Positions 20,400-28,803 of a stretch of 64,000 bases of DNA are shown here, piece by piece. Every line of letters begins with the position of its first letter. The stretch's first letter is position 1. Location of the stretch: positions 62,001-126,000 of the forward strand of contig JAPKAD010000004.1 of NCBI GenBank assembly GCA_028825445.1, read 5' to 3'. Both the position numbers and the translations under genes were made by a program. Origin of the DNA: Octadecabacter sp. GTDB lineage: Bacteria; Pseudomonadota; Alphaproteobacteria; Rhodobacterales; Rhodobacteraceae. The notes under the pieces are model-generated. The model searched no databases. It saw nothing but the letters and a program-made list of their open reading frames with translations, and had not been told where the DNA came from.

Positions 20400-20730
20400 T
20401 AGTCAAACTCAAAGCTGCGTTACAAACCGCACAAGTCAACGCCAATATCAGCCATAAGAACTGCATGCATTTCCAGTACGTCTGGCACCTAAAATACTAC
20501 TAACTTTTAATCATAAAAAGTAGATTTTTATTTTTATCAAAGCTTTTTTGGATGCAATGTTAATCTGAGGAGTAAAGGCTTTAGTCTAATCGATTGCGCT
20601 CCTGCAACTTTCACACAATGATACCAGTCGAAGTAAATGCCGTACACAAATTGCCCTACAGTAAAAATGTATTGGCCCTTTCAAATCTACATTCAAAGGC
20701 TGAATGTCCAGATTGTAATGCTGCTGGATA
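20400..20730 (-). pseudogene. Possible remnant of a DUF1178 gene
   Basis: The roughly 600-nt gap between ubiG and marR has no intact gene. On the minus strand, near 20723-20660, mixed frames give HYNL then SGHS, FECRFERANTF, resembling the start of DUF1178 proteins (I-YALKC--GH-FESWFQSA-AF) as I recall them. Further on, near 20475, EMHA could correspond to the RAMH motif. Stops interrupt all frames. The context supports it: in Rhodobacterales DUF1178 commonly sits beside the Nit-type hydrolase whose remnant lies just upstream. The alignment is weak and this may be wrong. The rest of the gap shows nothing else. Confidence 0.38.
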
Positions 20731-20968
20731 AGTATTTAGAAGATTTCAGACAGCGGCATCATTGTGAGCATTCGGGAAATGATCATTATAAATTCAAATG
20801 TCTGTAAGACGTTGCGCACTAGTCAGGAAAAATTAGCTGGATACCAATACAATTATCTGACTTGGTCCGCGTTATTTCAACCACATAATCATAATGATGT
20901 TAGGTCAAATGGGATAAGACAGGCAATGCCGACTGTTCAGTTCGTACTATCTGGCTACCTAAGTATTA

Positions 20969-21412
20969 TTATTCTTCACTCAATTGAATCCGCAGCTCTC
21001 GCATAACTGATAGAATCGGACGGACAGTTTCATACCCAACCTTGTCAACAGCGCGCGCGATAATCGGTGAAATTGCAGCAATAGCAGCATCCCGAGCGCT
21101 AAGACCCGCCGGACTGATCGTCACCAGCTTGCGCCGTGCGTCATCCCAATCAGGGCGAATGTGAACGTAACCAGAGTTTTCAAGTTTGCGTAGTGTGTTT
21201 GTCATCGCGCCACGGGTCAAATGAAACGTCCGTGCCAATTGTGCAGGTGTTTTTTCAGTTTGCGCACGAGCCAAATGATTGAGAACCGAAAAGTGCGATA
21301 GTTCCATTCCTTTTGGCAGCGCTTTTGCGACGGTATGTCGTGCAAGCTGGTCCACAGTAAGAATTTCGCTGAACAAGGCAACGGCTAAGCTGTCGGTCTG
21401 CTGATTCATCAT
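20969..21412 (-). CDS. MarR-family transcriptional regulator
   Basis: Dimeric winged-helix repressor; the target and ligand are unknown. The core reads LSHFSVLNHLARAQTEKTPAQLARTFHLTRGAMTNTLRKLE (helix-turn-helix), followed by the wing DWDDARRKLVTISPAGL. I place the start at the ATG at 21412 (MMNQQTDSL, 147 aa). An ATG at 21439 is also in frame, but the nine codons it would add overlap the tail of the dead Nit gene read in another frame, and TGGTGG lies just upstream of 21412. It is intact although genes on both sides have decayed, which suggests it is still under selection. Confidence 0.9.
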   Translation of the reverse strand: MMNQQTDSLAVALFSEILTVDQLARHTVAKALPKGMELSHFSVLNHLARAQTEKTPAQLARTFHLTRGAMTNTLRKLENSGYVHIRPDWDDARRKLVTISPAGLSARDAAIAAISPIIARAVDKVGYETVRPILSVMRELRIQLSEE

Positions 21413-22076
21413 AGTACGGGCCACCAAAAGTTCTGTCATGGGTCAGCGCGGAAATGCGCCTGCATGCTTTAGATACGTCATCAAAATCAACGAGTGTGAC
21501 TCCCCGCCTTGTCCTTGCATCAGCCTGAACCGCCCCCACGGCCACACCCCAATTAAATAATAGTAGGTCCTGTGTGCCTTGCAAGATAATTTTTATAACT
21601 TTTAATTTGTGCAGCTACCATAATAGAATAGCCAACTTTAAACGCATGGGCGCACAGGAAGGTTTCCCGCTGTACAGCCCAAATACTAGCAAAAACCACA
21701 ATGAAAGTAACAGACTGTCTGTACCAGCCCTCACAAGTGTCAGGTTCAAAGTGGGTAACCGCAGATCTTAAAAATTGTTTGGGCCAACTATGGCAAAACT
21801 CACATCAGCAACCATTGCGCTATCATTTAGGGCGTAACCAAAAGTTTCCTCATAAGGTTTTTCCAAACTTAACTGAAAGTCAAACATATGGATTTCTCAT
21901 ATGCGTTCTTAATCTAACCATTAAATTAAATCAGTAAAATTTGGTTTACAAACTACCCATCCATACGGCTGTTTAAAACAATTCTGACACTTTAAGTATG
22001 CAGTTATCATCGATGCAGTTTATAACTTCGGGCGTGCATGAAAATTTCACCTCAGACGAACCAAACTTACAATCAT
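21412..22076 (-). pseudogene. Decayed Nit-type carbon-nitrogen hydrolase
   Basis: Between grxC and marR the minus strand reads, in shifting frames, as a nitrilase-superfamily amidohydrolase (Nit1/NitFhit-like). Recognisable pieces in the right order: TPEVINCI near 22035 (catalytic Glu region TPEVTNCV), FDFQLSLEKPYEETFGY near 21884 (family FDV-V-E---Y-ES-GY), DLRLPTLNLTLVRAG near 21767 (family YDLRFP-L-R-LA-AGA, with the catalytic Cys segment lost), an RETF..HAF..GY..MVAAQ stretch near 21650 (family RARAIE-G-FV-APAQ), and RRGVTLVDFDD then ALTHDRTFGGP at 21509-21417. At least three frameshifts and several stops make it non-functional. Confidence 0.8.
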
Positions 22077-22116
22077 TTCCTATACAAAAGTCAAATTTTA
22101 AACAGATGCGATACTT

Positions 22117-22374
22117 TCAACCTTTCAAAAGGGTGTCGAGCTTACCCAAGCGTTCCAGCGCAGAAAGTTCATCACTACCACCAATATGTTTTCCACCAAT
22201 AAAAATTTGTGGCACAGATCTGCCACCATTTGCGCGTTGGGTCATTTCAATGCGACGTGACGGATCTGCCATAACATCAACTTCAGCAAAACTTATGCCT
22301 TTTGAAGATAGCAAACTCTTGGCGCGATGGCAAAAACCGCAGATTGATGTGGTATAGATTTCAACAGTTTTCAT
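22117..22374 (-). CDS. grxC: Glutaredoxin 3 (GrxC)
   Basis: Small glutathione-dependent thiol reductase in the cytoplasm, 85 aa. The redox site is Cys12-Gly-Phe-Cys15 (the commoner form is CPYC; CGFC is usual in Rhodobacterales). The cis-proline glutathione-binding loop is seen as SVPQIFIGGKHIGGSDEL. It survives between two dead genes (comF upstream and the Nit hydrolase downstream in its direction), which were probably its operon partners. Confidence 0.96.
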   Translation of the reverse strand: MKTVEIYTTSICGFCHRAKSLLSSKGISFAEVDVMADPSRRIEMTQRANGGRSVPQIFIGGKHIGGSDELSALERLGKLDTLLKG

Positions 22375-22406
22375 TTGAGGTCATCCTTTATCTTTACAAT
22401 CCTTAT

Positions 22407-23022
22407 CTAGTCATTCTTAACGAGTTGAACCAGTGCCAGCACGAAAACGTTTACTAATCGTTCGCATTAAGAAACCACAGTCGCAACTGTGATTACGGCA
22501 TCCGACATTAAGACATCATTATTCATATGTTTAATTTGTTCAACAAGTGGGGCCCTACCATTCAGGTTTTAGATAATCACACCACTTGAAAATTTTAACT
22601 CCAAAACACGGAATGAAACTTAAGTAGGGCCGTTCTTTGAAGGCAAATCAATATTAGCAAAAAAATTTACACCTACAACGACAACCGTTTGATAATGCGA
22701 AATCCGGCTTGGTTGATTTTACATTTAATTCTAAAAAAGCATTTTAATATTTAATTAATTGATGTTTTGATGTGATCGACAAAAATGAACCCTGTCTCTC
22801 TATCTTTTATCATTGCGGAACAACCCTTTAACTATAAGCGCTCATAAAAGGACCAGCTCAGTTATCCTTGACCGGTTAGTGGCAGTTTGTATCCATACAA
22901 AGAAGATCAACAAGAAAAAGGGTTTTTATTTGAAACGAGCTGCACAACTCGAAATTAACTTTGGTTTAGGCTTCACGCATAACGCATTAAGACGGGTAGA
23001 GAACTTGTATCAGGCTTTGCAT
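22407..23022 (-). pseudogene. comF: Decayed comF (phosphoribosyltransferase-like competence protein)
   Basis: The gap between grxC and the divergent methyltransferase gene reads on the minus strand as an eroded ComF. The ATG at 23022 opens MQSLIQVLYPS then a stop and Cys (family LI-LIYPPRC). Next come NFELCSS and, with matching spacing, KTLFLVDLLC (family FGLCG-CW--TPF--GL-C). Near 22520 the PRPP-binding loop is still visible as NDVLMSDA (family DDVMTSGAT). The end VNVFVLALVQLVKND stop (family VDVLVLARVAKD) is at 22407. Cys residues of the zinc finger, the middle of the protein and the reading frame are lost. ComF is needed for natural transformation in many bacteria. The usual Rhodobacterales order grxC-comF-methyltransferase supports the call. 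Confidence 0.85.
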
Positions 23023-23041
23023 TTTTGCTGGTTTCTCCTAG

Positions 23042-23872
23042 ATGACCAATATGGATATGCCCCCACGCCTCACTGACCGCGCAGCACTGCAACGTAATCG
23101 CGCCCGCGCAGATGCAATGTTTTTGCAAGCAGCCGCGGCTGACGATGTTCATGAACGACTCAATGAGGTTAACAGAACCTTTACAGCGCCAGTAGTTGTG
23201 ACTGGTTTTCCTAACGCTTGGGCCGATTGGATGCCCAGTGCTACAGTCGTAGAAGATAACGAAATTCTTGATCTTCGTGAAGCGTCCCATGACTTAATTA
23301 TTCACGCACTTTCACTTCATTGGGCAGATGATCCTATAGGTCAGCTGGTACAATGCCGCCGCGCACTGAAACCCGATGGTTTACTGATTGCCACTTTGTT
23401 CGCTGGTCAAACTCTCCATGAATTGCGCAGTGTCTTGGCGGAAGCTGAAATCGCACAAACAGGTGGGTTGTCGCCACGCATTTTGCCGATGGGCGAAGTT
23501 CGCGATCTTGGCGGGTTGCTGCAGAGAGCTGGTTTCGCCTTGCCAGTTGCTGATATAATGCCTTTGACTGTGACCTACGACACCCCCATCCACTTAATGC
23601 GCGATCTGCGGTCAATGGGTGAGGGCAACGCAATGGAGCAGCGCCAAAAAATGCCCACACGCCGAAAGATTTTTGCTCAAGCAATGGCCCGCTATGGCGA
23701 AACGTACAACATGGAAGACGGTCGCATCCCTGCTACTTTTGAAATTGCGACATTGACGGGATGGGCCCCTGCCAAAAGTCAGCAACAGCCTCTACGCCCT
23801 GGATCTGCGACTCATCGTCTTTCGGACGCTCTGGGTACCCAAGAAACGCCACTAGATCGTTCCAATGATTGA
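23042..23872 (+). CDS. Class I SAM-dependent methyltransferase, NDUFAF5/BioC-like
   Basis: 276 aa. The N-terminal DRAALQRNRARADA segment, LLPMGEVRDLGGLLQRAGF-like region and a weak motif I match the alphaproteobacterial homologues of mitochondrial NDUFAF5 (complex I assembly factor), distantly related to BioC. The HALSLHWADDPIGQLVQCRRALKPDGL stretch is the conserved centre. The true substrate in bacteria is not established. It starts only 20 nt from the dead comF on the other strand and is followed after 59 nt by hemH, probably co-transcribed. Confidence 0.86.
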   Translation: MTNMDMPPRLTDRAALQRNRARADAMFLQAAAADDVHERLNEVNRTFTAPVVVTGFPNAWADWMPSATVVEDNEILDLREASHDLIIHALSLHWADDPIGQLVQCRRALKPDGLLIATLFAGQTLHELRSVLAEAEIAQTGGLSPRILPMGEVRDLGGLLQRAGFALPVADIMPLTVTYDTPIHLMRDLRSMGEGNAMEQRQKMPTRRKIFAQAMARYGETYNMEDGRIPATFEIATLTGWAPAKSQQQPLRPGSATHRLSDALGTQETPLDRSND

Positions 23873-23931
23873 CGGTCGTCCTAAAAACAATACATGAGGT
23901 TAATGAACATTTACGAGAATGAGGTAGCTTA

Positions 23932-24999
23932 ATGTCTGACGCCGTATCGATTGATGCAGCGCAATGTCCAGCACATGCGCCAGCCGACCACCCAAAAATG
24001 AAGTCTCCAAAGGTTGGCGTTCTGCTAGCAAATCTTGGTACACCTGACGGGACTGACTATTGGTCCATGCGGCGCTACTTGGGCGAATTTCTTAGTGACA
24101 AACGTGTAGTAGATTATTCAGCTTGGGTTTGGCAACCGCTCTTGCAACTGGTGATCCTGACAAAACGCCCTTTCAGCAGTGGAGCTGCTTACAAAAGTAT
24201 TTGGAACGAAGAGGCGGACGAAAGCCCACTTTTAACAATCACCAAACAGCAAACGGCTGCAATGAAGAAACAGTTGAAAGACGTGTATGGCGATGATGTT
24301 ATTGTAGACTTCTGCATGAGATATGGGAATCCATCAACAGAAGTTAAGGTTAAAGAAATGATCGCAGCAGGATGTCAAAAGATTCTTTTTTTCCCGTTGT
24401 ACCCCCATTATGCAGGGGCAACGTCTGCCACTGCCAACGACCAATTCTTTCGTGTACTAATGAAAGAAAAATGGCAGCCTATAGCACGCATTGTTGAACC
24501 ATATTTTAAGGATGACGCTTACATCAACGCCCTCGCAAAATCTATTGAAACGGCTTACGCTAAAGAGGACACAAAGCCAGAAGTTTTGGTATGCTCATAC
24601 CATGGAGTTCCACAGAGGTATTTGCGCGAAGGGGATCCATATCATTGCCAGTGTCAGAAAACGACTCGTCTTCTAAAAGATCGACTTGGTTGGGACGATA
24701 CACAGATCATAACTACATTTCAAAGCCGTTTTGGACCTGAAAAATGGCTTCAACCATACACTGTTGAAGAAGTAGCGCGATTGGCAGAAAAGGGTAAAAC
24801 CAGTATTGCAGTTTGTGCGCCCGCGTTTTCCGCCGACTGCATAGAAACACTTGAAGAGATAAACGAAGAAATTAAAGAAAGCTTTGAGCACGCAGGTGGC
24901 GAGCACTTTACATACATACCCTGCCTCAATGACAGCCCTGCACACATTGATGCATTGTCAGGGATTGTTCAGCGAAATTTGCAAGGCTGGCTAGACTAG
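23932..24999 (+). CDS. hemH: Ferrochelatase
   Basis: Inserts Fe2+ into protoporphyrin IX, the last step of heme synthesis, at the inner membrane. 355 aa, full length. Typical segments: GVLLANLGTPDGTDYWSMRRYLGEFLSD near the start, FPLYPHYAGATSATA, SYHGVPQRYL (the metal-binding His), and FSADCIETLEEI near the end. GAGGTAGC precedes the ATG by a few bases. The neighbouring coproporphyrinogen/HemW-type protein at 48 kb is a heme chaperone and not in the same unit. Confidence 0.97.
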   Translation: MSDAVSIDAAQCPAHAPADHPKMKSPKVGVLLANLGTPDGTDYWSMRRYLGEFLSDKRVVDYSAWVWQPLLQLVILTKRPFSSGAAYKSIWNEEADESPLLTITKQQTAAMKKQLKDVYGDDVIVDFCMRYGNPSTEVKVKEMIAAGCQKILFFPLYPHYAGATSATANDQFFRVLMKEKWQPIARIVEPYFKDDAYINALAKSIETAYAKEDTKPEVLVCSYHGVPQRYLREGDPYHCQCQKTTRLLKDRLGWDDTQIITTFQSRFGPEKWLQPYTVEEVARLAEKGKTSIAVCAPAFSADCIETLEEINEEIKESFEHAGGEHFTYIPCLNDSPAHIDALSGIVQRNLQGWLD

Positions 25000-25366
25000 G
25001 TCAAACAGGTATTATTAATAAAATTGCCGTTCCTAAGGGGTCGGCAACTAACATATTAAAGCGTATTTAGACTTAATCTGCAAACAAAACTGTGGAGTTA
25101 TGCGCAACTTGAATAACTGGAAGAAGATTTGGCGGTCTCTTAAAAAAACTAAGACAGCTGCTATCGTCAAAATTTATTCTGCAATAATATCAGCGAAGTG
25201 CTAGAAAAACCTCCACAAATGCAGCGGTAAATACTAACTTTTCAATTCATCACTCTAGTTAACAGTTTCCAGTAACATAGATGAGGTTTTAGGCATGAAA
25301 ATCTGCTATAATACTCAACTCTAATTTATCAAATTAGAGTAGCGCCTTAACGCAAGTTACATATAA
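25000..25366 (+). other. Gene-free stretch after hemH
   Basis: About 370 nt of AT-rich sequence. A weak inverted repeat TTGCCG / CGGCAA near 25024-25047 follows hemH but has no T run. A 34-codon open frame starts at 25100 but has no convincing ribosome-binding site. I recognise no gene remnant. Confidence 0.5.
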
Positions 25367-25394
25367 AAAAAGCCACTCCCCAAAGAGTGGCTTT
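25367..25394 (-). terminator. Terminator of the small secreted-protein gene
   Basis: 10-bp stem AAAGCCACTC / GAGTGGCTTT flanked by seven T on the minus-strand 3' side and five on the other, located 26 nt beyond the stop of the small gene. It can also end read-through from hemH. Confidence 0.88.
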
Positions 25395-25419
25395 TTGTAT
25401 ATTATTAAACTTTTAAAGC

Positions 25420-25608
25420 TTAAGAGGCAGCAGCAGCGATCAATGCAAGCAAAATCAGTGGGACTATAAGACCTGCGGAAGATGAAGAACCAGATGTCTC
25501 TTCAATAATAACTACAGGTGACATTTCCATGATTGGTTCTGCAACGTTTCCAGCAAAAGCTGTAGAAGCAGTGCCAGCGAATGCAGCGGCAAGTACAAAT
25601 TTTTTCAT
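25420..25608 (-). CDS. Small secreted or membrane-anchored protein of unknown function
   Basis: 62 aa. A clear signal peptide (MKKFVLAAAFAGTASTAFA, cleavage expected before Gly20) is followed by a short acidic/Ser-rich segment (EETSGSSSS) and a C-terminal hydrophobic helix LIVPLILLALIAAAAS. A short ribosome-binding region (TTGGAG) precedes the ATG and a strong terminator follows, so it is its own unit and very probably a real gene. Similar short Ala-rich proteins ending in a membrane helix are common in Rhodobacterales; I know of no assigned function. With the signal removed, only about 43 residues remain, over a third of them membrane-embedded. Confidence 0.8.
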   Translation of the reverse strand: MKKFVLAAAFAGTASTAFAGNVAEPIMEMSPVVIIEETSGSSSSAGLIVPLILLALIAAAAS

Positions 25609-26445
25609 TTTATTACTCCAAGTTATTGCCCAAGACTAAATAAGCGAGATGTAAGTTATGGGCATCCAATATATCCCTCTTAAATTTAAGATCATAAATA
25701 TAATGACATTGCAAAGATATAAGTGAGTTGGCCTTCAAAACGTCATAGCACTGTCGTCAAATTAGCAACACTTGTATAATGACTTCCAACACGTCAAAAA
25801 ATGCAAAATGTACTAATTCAAATGCTTAATCTAACCATCTGGCAAACGAAAATAAATTTCACATTGAGTATATTTTTAAGTATAAGATTAATTCCAAAGT
25901 CCAATAAAATTTAAAAGCATAAAAAGTTACTGGGAACAAACTATTTTAGATTTTACAAAAAACATTGAAGGGATAATACCACATTTATACTTTAAAATTT
26001 ACGCCCTTTGAGATCATGTCAGTCGTTAAAAATTAATTAATAGATAAAATTTATAAACTGTTTGGCCTACATTTTAGGGATGCCGCGCTCGCGAGTGTAC
26101 ATCTACAAGGATTTTACTTTTTATGGTTTGTCAAAGTAACACTTACATTTAGATATAAGAACTAATTTTGATATACTAGCTAATCATCCTTAATATAAAA
26201 CTTTTCTTCACACTCTTATCCTAAATCTTCACAGCATCGTTAAAACTTCGGAAGTCCAATAGTTAAGAACAATAACTTTTATCTAGGATTAGTCTTTCAT
26301 ATCAAATCATTTAACTATGTCCGAGTATAACGATTACCACATGCAAAAAACCAAACTAACACTATTTGAGCCGATTAACATCGATGTGGGTTTGATCCAC
26401 AACGCATGAGCGGATATGGCAAAATAAACCGATAGAGGTAATCAA
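25609..26445. other. Long AT-rich gene-free stretch
   Basis: About 840 nt, very AT-rich, with stops in all frames and no homology I can recognise on either strand. It holds the promoter of the small secreted-protein gene on the left and of the CAP lipoprotein gene on the right. A 30-codon open frame (26317-26409) has no ribosome-binding site. It may be a gene eroded past recognition, as happened nearby, or a plain regulatory gap. Confidence 0.5.
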
Positions 26446-27006
26446 ATGTTTCGCCGTTCATTTATTTTTGGTTCTTTGACCCTTGGCTTGGTTGCTTGTG
26501 GTCGTGCTCCCCTTGCGACAATCGGCCCTGATGGGCTGCCATTGCCACAGGTCTATCGAATAGGACCGCAGGACATTAACAAAATTCAGTTCCGTATGTT
26601 AGACGGATTAAATGCACTTCGCATTGCAGCTGGCGCCCCATCGGTGAGGTTAAATGCAAAGTTAACTGCAGCCGCTGCTACTCATTCACGCGATATGTCG
26701 GTGCAAAACCGCCCATGGCACTTCGGCTCGGATGGATCGTCACCAATCGATCGTCTTCGACGGATCGGTTACGGTGGATCCTTGACTGGTGAAACCATAT
26801 CCGAAACCTACGAGACCGAGATTGAAACGCTTGGTGCGTGGATTCGTGAGCCTGACACACGGGCTGTACTACTGGATACTGACGCGACAGAAACAGGTAT
26901 TGCTTGGTTTCAAGAACCCAACGGAAAGATTTGGTGGACTTTGGTTCTTGCGAATTCAAATCGCCGTGGAATTTTTGCACAGGAAAATCCTATTCCACTA
27001 CAATAA
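26446..27006 (+). CDS. CAP-domain (SCP/PR1-like) lipoprotein
   Basis: 186 aa. The signal ends in the lipobox LVAC with Cys18, so the protein is expected to be a lipoprotein in the periplasm. The CAP domain spans about 48-178: LNALRIAAGAPSVRLNAKLTAAAATHSRDM, then the His of RPWHFGSDGS, GETISETYET (the Glu motif) and WWTLVLAN at the end. Bacterial CAP proteins are widespread but of mostly unknown function. GAGG lies a few nt before the ATG. Its stop is 3 nt from that of the convergent L,D-transpeptidase-like gene. Confidence 0.9.
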   Translation: MFRRSFIFGSLTLGLVACGRAPLATIGPDGLPLPQVYRIGPQDINKIQFRMLDGLNALRIAAGAPSVRLNAKLTAAAATHSRDMSVQNRPWHFGSDGSSPIDRLRRIGYGGSLTGETISETYETEIETLGAWIREPDTRAVLLDTDATETGIAWFQEPNGKIWWTLVLANSNRRGIFAQENPIPLQ

Positions 27007-27009
27007 CGC

Positions 27010-27498
27010 TTAAGCATTCAAAAAAATTGGTGTTCCAATATTTACCATCGCATAAATATCTTCCATCTCACGGTCATTCACCGCAATACAACCCGCCGTC
27101 CAATCTTCACGTCTTACCTTCGATCCGGGTGTTCCATGAATGAATATATCCCCACCTGGTGATTTACCCATGGCATGCGCACGGGCGCGGTCCAGCTCGT
27201 TTGGGTAGGAAATCCCTATGGACAGATAAAAGCTACTGCTTGGATTTTTACGGTCAATAAAATACCTACCCTCAGGTGTCCGCCCATCGCCTTCAATTTC
27301 TTTATGGCCAGCTGGGGCAAAGCCAAGTTCAAGATCATATTTCTTCAGCACCTTAGTGTTGTGCAATAAAAATATTTTTCGACGGCTCTTTTGAACCACA
27401 ATATTGGTTACAGTGGGCCCAGTATAAACGCGAAACTTTTTTGTACAGGCTGTCAAAGAAAAAAGTGCTGCCATACAAGTAAATGTTCTTCGGTTCAT
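27010..27498 (-). CDS. L,D-transpeptidase (YkuD-domain) lipoprotein
   Basis: Cell-wall enzyme that cross-links peptidoglycan or attaches proteins to it, in the periplasm. I use the ATG at 27498 (162 aa), because it starts a lipoprotein signal ending LTAC (Cys18); a longer reading from 27561 adds unrelated residues. The YkuD domain keeps the catalytic pair: His121 in HGTPG and Cys137 in WTAGCIAV. GDGRTPEGRYFIDRKNP is the usual substrate-loop region. The domain is small, typical of ErfK/YcbB-minimal forms in Rhodobacterales. It follows rlmD in the same direction. Confidence 0.92.
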   Translation of the reverse strand: MNRRTFTCMAALFSLTACTKKFRVYTGPTVTNIVVQKSRRKIFLLHNTKVLKKYDLELGFAPAGHKEIEGDGRTPEGRYFIDRKNPSSSFYLSIGISYPNELDRARAHAMGKSPGGDIFIHGTPGSKVRREDWTAGCIAVNDREMEDIYAMVNIGTPIFLNA

Positions 27499-27600
27499 CA
27501 AGAAAACTGCCCCACTCAATCTTTTGCTTATCATAACCATTTGAAAGTTTGATAAACACAAGTCTAATTAATTTTCTGAAAATTATAATAGATACTAGAA

Positions 27601-28803
27601 TCACCGTCGAGTGAACGAACCCACAAGTTCTACGTGTGGCGACCAGCGGAATTGATCAACAATATCGATCCACTCCAGCGTAAATCCTGCTGCAATAAGC
27701 GCTGCAGCTTCACGCGCAAATGTCACAGGATTACAAGACACCATTGCAACAGCACGCATCTTTGATGCACAAAGCGTTGCAATTTGCGCATCTGCCCCTG
27801 CACGCGGCGGATCGAGAATTGCAAGATCAAACCGTTTCAATTCATCAGGTTCAAGTGGGCGGCGATACAAATCGCGGGTCTCAGTTGTTACCAACTTGAG
27901 CCCCTTGGCATGACGCCAGCCACGGTCAAGCGTTTCCAACATATCAGAGCTACTTTCGACGGCATGAACTTCTGCAACTTCTGCAAGAGACAGTGCAATT
28001 GTGCCCGCACCAGAAAATAGATCGACGCAGCGCTTCGCGCCTAATGCTGCCTCTAAGACGGCTGAAATAATTGATTTTTCGCCTTCACGCGTTGCTTGCA
28101 AGAATGCTCCAGAAGGAGGTGTAACATAGGTGTTGCCAAATTCCTGATCCGGCGACTTGCGGGTCACTACAACTTCATCGTTCCATGCCAACCGTGCCAA
28201 ATTATACACTTCGGCCAATCCCGCCAATTCAATCCGCAGATTTCCGGTCAACTCACGATCAGTCTCAACCATAACATCAAGCCCGCCAAGACTATCTGTC
28301 ACAGTCAAGTTCACCTCAGATTTGCGCGAAGCTGCTATAATCGTCAAGGCCTCAAGTGCTGGGAAGCTAGAGCGAATGGAGGGGAGCAACAGCTGACAGT
28401 CTGGAACATCAATCAGAGCGTCTGAGGCTTTCGCATGAAAACCAACCATGGCACCCTTTTTGGTTCGCCGTCCTGATAAACGTGCACGCCGGCGGCTTTG
28501 CACTGGTGAAGTATGAATCGTACGGAATGGAAACGGTAAACTACGGGCCGTCATAGCACGTTCAACAATTTTTGTTTTCCACGCAGCAACAAAATGATCT
28601 GATGCGTGTTGAACCGCACAACCACCACAGCTTTTGAAGTGACGGCAAGGTGGTTTTACTCGGTCAGCCACGGGCATGATGATACGCGCAGTTCCATCTG
28701 GCAACGGCTCAACTTCCTCACCAGGTAAAACCCGTTCAAGATGTGTGCCATCTGCCAATTGACCAAGCCCTGATTGATTAAGCCGTTCTACTATTTGACC
28801 CAT
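27601..28803 (-). CDS. rlmD: 23S rRNA (uracil-C5)-methyltransferase, RlmD/RumA type
   Basis: SAM-dependent methylation of a uracil in 23S rRNA (U1939 in E. coli numbering). 400 aa. The iron-sulfur cluster cysteines are Cys53, Cys59 and Cys62 (CRHFKSCGGC) plus one in VPDCQLL. The SAM motif is DLFSGAGTIALSL and the catalytic loop MVSCNPVTFARE. A TRAM-like N-terminal region is present but short. It cannot be separated by eye from the RlmC or TrmA branches, though the cluster and length favour RlmD. It begins directly after the ABC exporter gene (1 nt between stop and start). Confidence 0.92.
   Translation of the reverse strand: MGQIVERLNQSGLGQLADGTHLERVLPGEEVEPLPDGTARIIMPVADRVKPPCRHFKSCGGCAVQHASDHFVAAWKTKIVERAMTARSLPFPFRTIHTSPVQSRRRARLSGRRTKKGAMVGFHAKASDALIDVPDCQLLLPSIRSSFPALEALTIIAASRKSEVNLTVTDSLGGLDVMVETDRELTGNLRIELAGLAEVYNLARLAWNDEVVVTRKSPDQEFGNTYVTPPSGAFLQATREGEKSIISAVLEAALGAKRCVDLFSGAGTIALSLAEVAEVHAVESSSDMLETLDRGWRHAKGLKLVTTETRDLYRRPLEPDELKRFDLAILDPPRAGADAQIATLCASKMRAVAMVSCNPVTFAREAAALIAAGFTLEWIDIVDQFRWSPHVELVGSFTRR

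Noticed and set aside
20764-21006. 80-codon plus-strand open frame in the ubiG-marR gap
   Set aside because: Overlaps the marR end on the other strand, has no ribosome-binding site and no domain; likely chance.
22813-23076. 87-codon plus-strand frame before the methyltransferase
   Set aside because: Antisense to the better-supported comF remnant and without a ribosome-binding site.
25100-25204. 34-codon open frame with basic residues after hemH
   Set aside because: The GGAG upstream is too close to the ATG, there are no recognisable motifs, and the surrounding sequence is AT-rich and stop-rich.
26317-26409. 30-codon open frame upstream of the CAP lipoprotein gene
   Set aside because: No ribosome-binding site and no recognisable similarity; length is expected by chance.
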